A stretch of DNA of 64,000 nt from Candidatus Babeliales bacterium (lineage in GTDB: Bacteria > Babelota > Babeliae > Babelales > RVW-14), in assembly GCA_019749895.1 (NCBI GenBank), contig JAIEPG010000001.1, positions 173,954 through 237,953 of the forward strand, given 5' to 3'. The translations under genes and the position numbers were made by a program. Every line of letters starts with the position of its first letter. The first letter of the stretch is position 1. Below are positions 25,675-32,757 of the stretch, one piece after another. The notes under the pieces are model-generated. The model saw nothing but the letters and a program-made list of their open reading frames with translations, ran no database searches and had not been told where the DNA came from.

Positions 25675-28428
25675 TTAACTCACATTGTTATAAAATAACA
25701 GCCCGTTCAGTTCAACGCGCGCGCCTGCCAATAAAAATACGTCAAGGTCTGACGTTGAACCAAGTGTCGAGTTGCCAAAGTTAATGCCGTTGGTCAGTGC
25801 TTGTGCGTTTGATTCTGAGGTGTAGTTAACTTGATACACAATTACTTGGCCAGGGTTTGAAGAAAGGCCTGCAGCAAGGTATTTGCCGTCAGGTGTCCAG
25901 CGCAGGCTAACAACGTTTGTGCCACCAATAGTAAGTGTATAACGTGAAGTTACCGAAGCGCCATTAAATTCGAATATTCTGATGTTGTTAATTAAGCCAT
26001 TTTCAGTACCTCCTACGGCAATATACCGGCCGTCTGGTGACCAGTCGAGTGTGTAGTAGATAGTAACGCTGGCAGATGAGTTGAGCGAAGAGGTTGCTAA
26101 GCTTTGGGTTGAGCCATTGAAAGAATAGACGGCAAGAATGGGGTCGCTTGTGTTGTTGGTATTGTTCGTTCCCACAGCAAAAAATAACCCATCAGCTCGC
26201 CAGTCTAAGTCGTCGGTTATGGGAAAACTGGAAGTAAAGGAAAGCGTGCTGCTGCTTTGTAAGGTTAATGAAGTTTCGTTGAAGCGATAAACGCTTGCTT
26301 GCGTGATGGTGAAGGTGGTTGTGTTAAAGTACACCCCGAGGTATCTGCCATCAGGAGACCAACGTATGTGTTTTCCAACGCCAGGGGATCCTTGAGAAAA
26401 AGCTGCCGTTGCAACGGCGCTTGTTGACAAAGCTTTGCCGTTAAAACGGTAAACTTGTATGGTGTTTGAAGCATCAGCACCATAGGCGGCCAGATAACAT
26501 CCACAGGGGCTCCAAGCAACGGTGTGCACTAGGGATGTACTATACGTAACTTGAGAGAGTACGCTGAGGCTTGATCCGTTAAAGCTTAAGACGGTGGCTC
26601 TGTTTGTTGGTGCTACTGTACGGCGTTCTGTCAAGGCAATAAAGCGCCCACTGGGGTGCCAGTGTACGCTGCTGCAAGGACTGCTACCGGGAGAGGTTAC
26701 GACATATGAAGCAACTAACGTTAGCCCAGTGGTAGAGACTTGAAATACTCGTAAGTTTTCATTGTTTGAATTAATAGTGGCTAAAAATCTACCGTCTGGG
26801 CTCCAGTCGCATAGAACGAAACTTGAACCACTGATGTTGATAGATGAGGTTTGCGTCAAGCTTGAAAAACGCGTGTTGGTTCCTGTTGAAAGGGTTATTT
26901 TGTTGTCCATCCACAAACGGCCCTTAGTCAAGCGCATGCCGGTATGCGTAGTTTGCAACGTTGTTGCAGAGCCTTTTAAGTAAATTCCAGAAGATTTGTC
27001 GGTTAGTTGGAATAAATCTTTATCGGTGGTGCTTGGATAATAATAAAGTGCAGAACCCGGATCGAACGTTAACAGTGACTGCGGCATCACATAGCTTTGC
27101 ATCCACGATTGGTAAACAAAGCGCGAGGTACCGGTAACGCGCGCGTCGTTAAAACAGAATAAACGTCCGGTTCTAAATGGAAAATCGTCGGCAAGAGAAA
27201 GATTGACGTTATCAAATGTCACATGGCCTTTTTGATCAAAGCAGCGAATGATAGGAATGTTTGAGCTGTTGCGCGTTGTTTGAATGTTTACATTTTTAAG
27301 TGTTAAAGAAACGTTTGATTCAAGAACAATTTGCGCGTGTGGCCCAAAAATAATCGTGCCACCGTTGCCATCAATTACTAAGCTGCTGGTAATTTTGAGA
27401 GACGTTAACGTTGAAAGTACTAAACTGTCGCTTAAAACCAGCGAAAAATTATTGCCGCCTAAATCACCGCCGCTGGTTATATAAGCATTTGAATTCAAAT
27501 ACAAATCCCCAGCCAAATTGAGCTTGCCCGTTGAGTTGAGCGCAATGTTACCGCTGAGTGGTAGTGGCGTCATGAGCGTGAGCGTTTTGCCAGCGTTAAC
27601 CGAGATACCTGCTTTGTATAAAATAAGTTTGTTGATAGTGGTGGTTGCCTGAAAGCGTGAGTGGTTGGAAACAATTTGTACGTTGTTGCCAAAAAAATTA
27701 ATAGCATTGCTGGTTTGAACATTGAGCGGTGACAGAGTATTTGCAATGTCTGCTGAAAGTTTTACAACTGCACTACTGTTTTGTCTGATAAGAGCCAAGT
27801 TGGTAGTAAGATTGTTGTTAAAACGAACAATAGCGCTACTGTTTTGTTTTGCCAGTCTGCTTGCGCTCACAATAACATTACTGTTCCCGCGAACGAGAGC
27901 GTAGAGACGTATGATAGCACTACTATTATTTTTTATGCCAAAGTTGAGGGCATTACTGTTAGCATTTTCTAAGCGGTTCAAAAAGACCAAGAGCTGACTG
28001 TCTGCACGTGCTAGTGCTTGTAATTTGATAAGAGCGCTACTATCGTTAATGACTCGGCGAGCAAGAGACGCAGTGGCATTACTGTTGTTAAGAGCTAAGA
28101 CTTGCATGTTTTTGATGGCGTTACTATTGTTGTACACCATGTTGCTTGGTTGTCCGCGTCGCCCGGTACCAATTTCAACACCAGCTGTGTACGTTTCGGT
28201 CCACGATGACGGTGTATTGTTGCCATAAACACTGATAATTGAATCTTGAGAAAAACCGGTAATTTGAGAAACTTTACGCAGGCCAACGCGTGCATCTGGT
28301 TGTGGATTGAGCACCAAGTTTGAGTTGCGACTTACAAATTTGAGCGCGCTAAAAAGGTTGGTGGGTGTGTATAACAAAGTTGTAATAAAAGCTGCGCAAA
28401 ACAAGTAAAACGTTGGTAAACGCCTCAT
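25675..28428 (-). CDS. Exported NSN-stalk, beta-helix and seven-bladed propeller protein, 917 aa
   Basis: First of the six-gene minus-strand array. The start was set at the ATG at 28428 (GAGAG ribosome site), which puts a hydrophobic leader RRLPTFYLFCAAFITTLLYT at the N-terminus. The longer form would need a TTG and a charged extension. N-S-N or N-S-S motifs recur about every 14 residues from about residue 110 to 260, then the beta-helix-like domain, then seven blades (CDWSPDG, VHWHPSG, VAWSPCG, IRWSPDG, LDWRADG, LDWSPDG, LRWTPDG) and the family tail. Function unknown. Confidence 0.88.
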   Translation of the reverse strand: MRRLPTFYLFCAAFITTLLYTPTNLFSALKFVSRNSNLVLNPQPDARVGLRKVSQITGFSQDSIISVYGNNTPSSWTETYTAGVEIGTGRRGQPSNMVYNNSNAIKNMQVLALNNSNATASLARRVINDSSALIKLQALARADSQLLVFLNRLENANSNALNFGIKNNSSAIIRLYALVRGNSNVIVSASRLAKQNSSAIVRFNNNLTTNLALIRQNSSAVVKLSADIANTLSPLNVQTSNAINFFGNNVQIVSNHSRFQATTTINKLILYKAGISVNAGKTLTLMTPLPLSGNIALNSTGKLNLAGDLYLNSNAYITSGGDLGGNNFSLVLSDSLVLSTLTSLKITSSLVIDGNGGTIIFGPHAQIVLESNVSLTLKNVNIQTTRNSSNIPIIRCFDQKGHVTFDNVNLSLADDFPFRTGRLFCFNDARVTGTSRFVYQSWMQSYVMPQSLLTFDPGSALYYYPSTTDKDLFQLTDKSSGIYLKGSATTLQTTHTGMRLTKGRLWMDNKITLSTGTNTRFSSLTQTSSINISGSSFVLCDWSPDGRFLATINSNNENLRVFQVSTTGLTLVASYVVTSPGSSPCSSVHWHPSGRFIALTERRTVAPTNRATVLSFNGSSLSVLSQVTYSTSLVHTVAWSPCGCYLAAYGADASNTIQVYRFNGKALSTSAVATAAFSQGSPGVGKHIRWSPDGRYLGVYFNTTTFTITQASVYRFNETSLTLQSSSTLSFTSSFPITDDLDWRADGLFFAVGTNNTNNTSDPILAVYSFNGSTQSLATSSLNSSASVTIYYTLDWSPDGRYIAVGGTENGLINNIRIFEFNGASVTSRYTLTIGGTNVVSLRWTPDGKYLAAGLSSNPGQVIVYQVNYTSESNAQALTNGINFGNSTLGSTSDLDVFLLAGARVELNGLLFYNNVS
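27698..28136 (-). repeat. NSN stalk repeats (coding, third copy set)
   Basis: The most diverged stalk. Motifs read N-S-N or N-S-S (NNSNAI, NDSSAL, NNSSAI, QNSSAV), many 14 residues apart, with Leu, Ile, Val and Ala at intermediate heptad-like places. Confidence 0.75.
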
Positions 28429-28542
28429 CTGTGCTACTCTCTTTTTTTCTCTTTTTTCTGACTCTCTTCCTTTTTTATACAAACCACCGTAGCAAAAGTC
28501 TGAGACTTATGCCAGACAAAAGTTATGATTTTTTTTGAGAAT

Positions 28543-28603
28543 AAAAAAGAGTGGCAGAAATTATAAGATTCTTATTTTTATTAAATTTCTGCCGCTCTTT
28601 TTT
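28543..28603 (-). terminator. Long hairpin terminator between ankyrin gene and propeller array
   Basis: Near-perfect 20-base arms (28543-28562 and 28584-28603, core GAGTGGCAGAAATT with one mismatch) surround a 21-base AT-rich loop. On the minus strand the hairpin ends CTCTTTTTTATT, just after the ankyrin gene stop at 28618. A-runs and T-runs on both sides could make it work in both directions. Confidence 0.75.
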
Positions 28604-28617
28604 AAAATAGGTAGGGT

Positions 28618-29967
28618 TTAGTGAGTTGGCAGCTTTGCAAGTTCTTGGGCCAGTGTGACCAGTTTTGCTTTCAGGGCCTCGAGAGAGTCGGTTAAGAGAA
28701 AGAGTAAATATGGTGCTTGAAAATCGTGGTAGACATCTGCGACTTTTTGGAGGGCGGTCATGAGCAAGACTTTTCTTGTAGGATCTTGTGCTGGTTTCAT
28801 GAATTCATTGCCTTGCAATAAGCGTAAGATTTCCTTGCCCAAACTTTCGGGGGCTTTTGTCAGTGTGTGTTTTACTATGATATCAGCTAGTTGCTGTGAA
28901 TAGAAAAGAGTAGAGAGTAGGGGAGTTTGACCAAAAGTCATATCATTGTTTGGAATGAGAGGGTTGGCGCCTTTTTCTAAAAGTTCTTTGAAAAAACTAA
29001 GATCGGCATTTGGGTTGCTGTCTAAAAACCCTTCGTACAAGGTTATAAATTCGTGTAGGGCAGTATTTCCATCATTATCTTGAGTATTCAAGTTTAATGG
29101 CGTGTGTTGAGCTTGTGCATGATTCCAAAGTTTTTCAAAGCATTGTTTTACTATCTCTGGAGAAGTAGTACTGGCAGAGCTTCTTGCCAGCATCATCAAT
29201 GGTGTTTGGTTTTCTGCAGTTTGCTTGTTAACGTCTGGATTTTTGGTAAGAATGGAATCAATAATCGGCAAAACTTCGGGCGTTGGGTTGTGGAGAAGCA
29301 TATGTAAAAGAGTTTTTTCTTGCTTATCTCCAATGTTTGGGTCGGCGCCTTGTTCGAGCAGATAGTTGACAATATCGAGTTTTTTATTTGACGCTGCAAT
29401 GTGTAGTGCTGTTCTGCCGCCATTGTTTTGCTGATCAATGAATGCTTTTCTTTGTGCTTTTGGGACTTGTTTTACGATATCTTTGACGAGTTTGAGCTGA
29501 TTGCGCGTTGCTGCTATTGTCAAGATGGTTTCAGCTCCTTTAGTGGGCTTTTTTGTAAGGTCGAGTCCTGGCGTTTCTATGCAGGTTTTAAAATTATTAT
29601 AAAGATCAGGGTCTTGTGTATCAAGTTGCGTTTTATAGTCTATTTTTATCAATGTGTCGATTAACGTTTGCAAAAATTGGGCTTGCTCTGCTTCTGTTAG
29701 TGGATTTGTATTTTTCGCCGCAGTTGCAGCGGCTGTTGCGAGTGCTTCTGTTTGTGTTGTTGCAGCAGCAGCTCCGTTCATAAGTTCTTGCATTCTTGGG
29801 TTGATGTATTTTACACGATCTACTGTATCAGCATCAAATAGAGCATATTCTTTCAATGCTTGTTTAAACGCATCAATTTGTGAAAGTCCTGCTGATGCAG
29901 CTCCCCACGCCTGCCCGCCAGCGCCAAACAGTGCCAGCAAAAAACCAACAATAACCTGTTTTTTCAT
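28618..29967 (-). CDS. Exported ankyrin repeat protein, 449 aa
   Basis: The start is at the ATG at 29967, with AAGGAG a few bases upstream, giving the signal peptide MKKQVIVGFLLALFGAGGQA. The longer open frame lacks both. Residues about 25-150 are helical. Ankyrin repeats run from about residue 155 to 370 (GGRTALHIAASNKKLDIVNY, QEKTLLHMLLHN, DGNTALHEFITLYEG and others), then a helical C-terminus with AlaLeuLys-rich segments. Ankyrin repeats bind proteins. With an export signal it may act outside the cell or in a host, as an inference. Flanked by terminators on both sides, so probably monocistronic. Confidence 0.9.
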   Translation of the reverse strand: MKKQVIVGFLLALFGAGGQAWGAASAGLSQIDAFKQALKEYALFDADTVDRVKYINPRMQELMNGAAAATTQTEALATAAATAAKNTNPLTEAEQAQFLQTLIDTLIKIDYKTQLDTQDPDLYNNFKTCIETPGLDLTKKPTKGAETILTIAATRNQLKLVKDIVKQVPKAQRKAFIDQQNNGGRTALHIAASNKKLDIVNYLLEQGADPNIGDKQEKTLLHMLLHNPTPEVLPIIDSILTKNPDVNKQTAENQTPLMMLARSSASTTSPEIVKQCFEKLWNHAQAQHTPLNLNTQDNDGNTALHEFITLYEGFLDSNPNADLSFFKELLEKGANPLIPNNDMTFGQTPLLSTLFYSQQLADIIVKHTLTKAPESLGKEILRLLQGNEFMKPAQDPTRKVLLMTALQKVADVYHDFQAPYLLFLLTDSLEALKAKLVTLAQELAKLPTH

Positions 29968-29991
29968 AGCTTCTCCTTTTGTGAAACAAGC

Positions 29992-30022
29992 AAAAAAAGA
30001 GGGCCGGTATTGGCCCCCTCGT
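29992..30022 (-). terminator. Intrinsic terminator after the exported Hsp20 gene
   Basis: On the minus strand a GC-rich hairpin GAGGGGGCC-AATACC-GGCCCTC (with a two-base bulge) is followed directly by seven T. It lies 54 bases after the Hsp20 stop and before the ankyrin gene ribosome site. Confidence 0.75.
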
Positions 30023-30075
30023 ATTTTCTGAACAAAGTCTAAGAACTCTGAGTTATTTTTTGCAAGCAACTTAAT

Positions 30076-30876
30076 TTATTTTTGAGCAACCGGTGCTTGA
30101 TCAGCTGTTTTGAGTTGGAGTGTGATCATTGCTTTTTCTTGATCAATGGTGCTGTTGAAATTTTTAGTATCAACATTGTCGGGCAGATCAACAGTTACCT
30201 GCAACTTGCCATCTTTGTACTCAATTTTTTTGGTGCGGTTGTTGACCGTTTGTGAAGAAAAATAGCTTTCTGAATGGTAGCGCCAGCCGCCATTTTTTTG
30301 CGCCGTGTTGCTGTCACTTTTTTCTGCCGTGACAATTACGCGGTGCTCGGTCTCCTGCACGTTGAGCTTGATATCGTCGCGTCCAAAACCAGGCAGGCTG
30401 ATTTCAAGCTTGTAGGTACCGTCTTCTTCTTTTTCCGTTGCGCTAAACTTGCCAGGCAAGTTAAACATTTGGCGCGTTTTTTCGGTTTTGGTTAGACGTC
30501 CAATCATACGGTCCAGCCAGCTACCGCTTTTTTTTAGCGAAGCAAAAACGGCGTTTGCTTCATTTTGCAAGTGGCGTACGTGATGTTGGCTACGCGTGCC
30601 GGCATCTTTAAGTTTGTCTAAAAGCTCGGCGCTTTGTTTTTTTATTTTGTCAGATTGTTCTTCTATTTTTTTTGCCAAATCATCCAAATTGCTGTCCACA
30701 GTTTCTTGCACTTGTTGGCGGTAGCGGGGCAGATCATTAGAAAACCATGAACTCATGTCCCGTTCAAGTTGGTTAAACGACTCATCAAGATATTTAAAAA
30801 CATCGTAGTGATAACCATATGCATTGTTGCTGCATACCAGTGTTGCAACAAGAAGTAAACCATAACGCTTGTTCAT
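30076..30876 (-). CDS. Exported Hsp20/alpha-crystallin protein with coiled-coil N-terminus, 266 aa
   Basis: The start at the ATG at 30876 has a strong GAGGAGG ribosome site and opens with a signal peptide (MNKRYGLLLVATLVCSNNAYG). The open frame continues upstream but without these. Residues about 30-115 form a charged coiled coil (DDLAKKIEEQSDKIKKQSAE). Residues about 150-255 are an alpha-crystallin domain with the typical YKLEISLPGFGRDDIKLNVQ start and DGKLQVTVDLPDNVD end. Small heat-shock proteins hold unfolding clients without ATP and are normally cytoplasmic. Here the leader predicts a periplasmic or exported form. The usual C-terminal I-x-I tail is not evident. Terminator downstream. Confidence 0.9.
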   Translation of the reverse strand: MNKRYGLLLVATLVCSNNAYGYHYDVFKYLDESFNQLERDMSSWFSNDLPRYRQQVQETVDSNLDDLAKKIEEQSDKIKKQSAELLDKLKDAGTRSQHHVRHLQNEANAVFASLKKSGSWLDRMIGRLTKTEKTRQMFNLPGKFSATEKEEDGTYKLEISLPGFGRDDIKLNVQETEHRVIVTAEKSDSNTAQKNGGWRYHSESYFSSQTVNNRTKKIEYKDGKLQVTVDLPDNVDTKNFNSTIDQEKAMITLQLKTADQAPVAQK

Positions 30877-30962
30877 AAAGAGCCTCCTCTTTTTGGTTAA
30901 ATAATGTTTTTTAAATCTAAAGATTATTGTACCAAAAAGGTGCAAAATTGTGAATAATTTTT

Positions 30963-31922
30963 TTATCTTCTAAGTCCAAGTGGTGGGGTTATGGTTCTGC
31001 TGTTGTGTGGGCTTGGTGGAGGAGTAATGTCGCCGCTTCTGCTGGGGCTTGCAAGTCTTTCTAGGAACTCTCTTTTTGGGCTTGCTGCAAGCACAGAAAA
31101 ATAATGTAAATCTTGAGTTGCTCCGTTTGATGAGCAGAGCTTTGAGAAGAGTAGAGCTTCAGTATCTCTTTGTTTATAGCCATCGGCAACTTCATGAGGA
31201 AGGCGTTGACGGCGATCTTCTTCCAGAGGGCTATAGCCAAGTTCCAAGAGAAATTCGACAAGTTCTACATCTCCCAAGCTTGCGGCTGAGTGCAGAAAAG
31301 GGATGTTGTGTTTGCTTGTGCTTCTTTCGATTAAGGTTCCAATTTTTTCGATGAAATGTTCATCAGTTCTAAAGGCTATTTCTGGGTAAAACAACTGAGC
31401 TATTGCAAGAGCTCTTTGTGGGTTTTTATTGTTAAAACCGTAAATGAGCGCAAGCTCAAAGGCATTATAGCCGCTTGAGGTTTTGGTTTCTTTGTTGGCA
31501 TTTTTTTGTAATAAATAACGAACCAACAGATCATAGCCGCGCATGCAGGCAATATGCAATGGTGTAAGATTTTTGTGCGCGGTAGCGTCAAGGTTAAGCT
31601 TACATTCTGTAACAAAGGTAGTTATCCACCTAAATTCTCCTTCCCAGCAGGCGTAGTGCAATGGCGTCCAAAGATTGTTTGGATCTTTTTGGTGAATTAA
31701 ATCTGGAAATATTTCAAGAATTGCTTTGGTTGTTGCAATGTTTCCACACATTGCTGCTTTGCATAGTTTGCCATAAACTCCCATGGGGTTAATTTTTTTC
31801 CAGTTTGTCGTTGTATTTTTGGGATAACTGTTTTCTTGGTTGCTTGATGATGATGCAGCGCTATGAGCTTGGCCAACACAAAGTAGTATGACTAAGATTA
31901 TTTTTCTTAAGGAATGAAACAT
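30963..31922 (-). CDS. Exported ankyrin repeat protein, 319 aa
   Basis: Signal peptide MFHSLRKIILVILLCVGQAHS, a Ser/Asn-rich linker, then ankyrin repeats over about residues 50-250: LWTPLHYACWEGEFRWITTF, LTPLHIACMRGYDLLVRYLL, GYNAFELALIYGFNN, IPFLHSAASLGDVELVEFLL. The C-terminal 70 residues are Ser/Pro/Arg-rich (SPSRSGDITPPPSPH) and probably unstructured. Target unknown. A palindromic repeat lies just upstream. Confidence 0.9.
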   Translation of the reverse strand: MFHSLRKIILVILLCVGQAHSAASSSSNQENSYPKNTTTNWKKINPMGVYGKLCKAAMCGNIATTKAILEIFPDLIHQKDPNNLWTPLHYACWEGEFRWITTFVTECKLNLDATAHKNLTPLHIACMRGYDLLVRYLLQKNANKETKTSSGYNAFELALIYGFNNKNPQRALAIAQLFYPEIAFRTDEHFIEKIGTLIERSTSKHNIPFLHSAASLGDVELVEFLLELGYSPLEEDRRQRLPHEVADGYKQRDTEALLFSKLCSSNGATQDLHYFSVLAASPKREFLERLASPSRSGDITPPPSPHNSRTITPPLGLRR

Positions 31923-31956
31923 GAGAACCTCTTATTTTTCAGTTAAACAATGTTCG

Positions 31957-32100
31957 CCCTTACCCTTCGACAAGCTTACGCCTACGCCCTGCGTGGCTAC
32001 GGCGCACAGGCAGAGCTAAAGGCCCTCCCCGCCTGCCCTGAGGAACCCGACGTAGCTTTTAGCGAAGACGGGTGTCTCGAAGGGTCGAAGGATTTGAACG
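31957..32100. repeat. Palindromic repeat cluster with a conserved-end hairpin
   Basis: Between the ankyrin gene and the HIT gene. It contains CCCTTCGACAAGCTT near its left end and, at 32036-32084, the hairpin family unit: CCCTGAGGA, stem ACCCG (32045-32049), a 19-base loop, stem CGGGT (32069-32073), GTCTCGAAGGG. The region is GC-rich compared with its neighbours and no convincing gene lies in it. Confidence 0.8.
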
Positions 32101-32182
32101 GTACCCATTTCGTGCAGATTATCTTGGGGAACTAAGAATGCAAAAAGTTTTTATATTTGTAAAGTTAAAAACGCCAAAAAGT

Positions 32183-32689
32183 TTAACTCTTGTCAAAAAT
32201 CTCTTTAAAATTTTTATACAACTCATGAAAGGGCGAGCAGATGAGCGTTGTTTCGGCAACCGTTGCCATAAAGTTGGTGTCGCCTTTCCAGCGAGGTACA
32301 ATATGCATATGCAAATGACTAGGTATGCCGCCGCCGCCCGTTTCGCCAACATTAATGCCAACGTTAAAGCCGGCACATTTGAGTGCTTCTTGTACAACGT
32401 TGAGCGAGAGATTAGTGAGCTCCATTAGTTCTGCGCGTACCGCCGGTTCGAGATCGTTTAAGTTTGCTTTGTGTTCAAGTGGGAGCACCATGAGATGCCC
32501 GGCATTGTAGGGATAGTAGTTCATGACCACGGCCGTGTGTTGGCCTCGTTTTAAAATTAAATATTTTTCGTCGTTGTTTTGTGCGAACTGTTCACAAAAA
32601 ACGCAATTATTTTTAAGTGGCCCGGTGGGCATGTTGGGGTCGGTTTTGGTAACATAACCGTGCCGCCACGGTGCATACAATTTTTCCAT
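32183..32689 (-). CDS. HIT family hydrolase/phosphorylase, 168 aa
   Basis: The start was placed at the ATG at 32689 behind a GGAG site. The longer frame needs a TTG. The N-terminal MEKLYAPWR is typical of the branch that includes bacterial Ap4A phosphorylase-like HIT proteins. CVFCEQF gives a CxxC pair. The catalytic histidine triad is in HLHMHIVPRW, preceded by GINVGETGGGGIPSH. Such enzymes split dinucleoside polyphosphates or nucleotide conjugates in the cytoplasm. The exact substrate is uncertain. Same strand as the kinase gene upstream, with a 68-base gap. Confidence 0.9.
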   Translation of the reverse strand: MEKLYAPWRHGYVTKTDPNMPTGPLKNNCVFCEQFAQNNDEKYLILKRGQHTAVVMNYYPYNAGHLMVLPLEHKANLNDLEPAVRAELMELTNLSLNVVQEALKCAGFNVGINVGETGGGGIPSHLHMHIVPRWKGDTNFMATVAETTLICSPFHELYKNFKEIFDKS

Positions 32690-32757
32690 ACAAAAATTCT
32701 CCAAGTGTTGGTGGTACAAAATTTCTTATCAACGTACCGTAACAAAGTTTATGGTCA

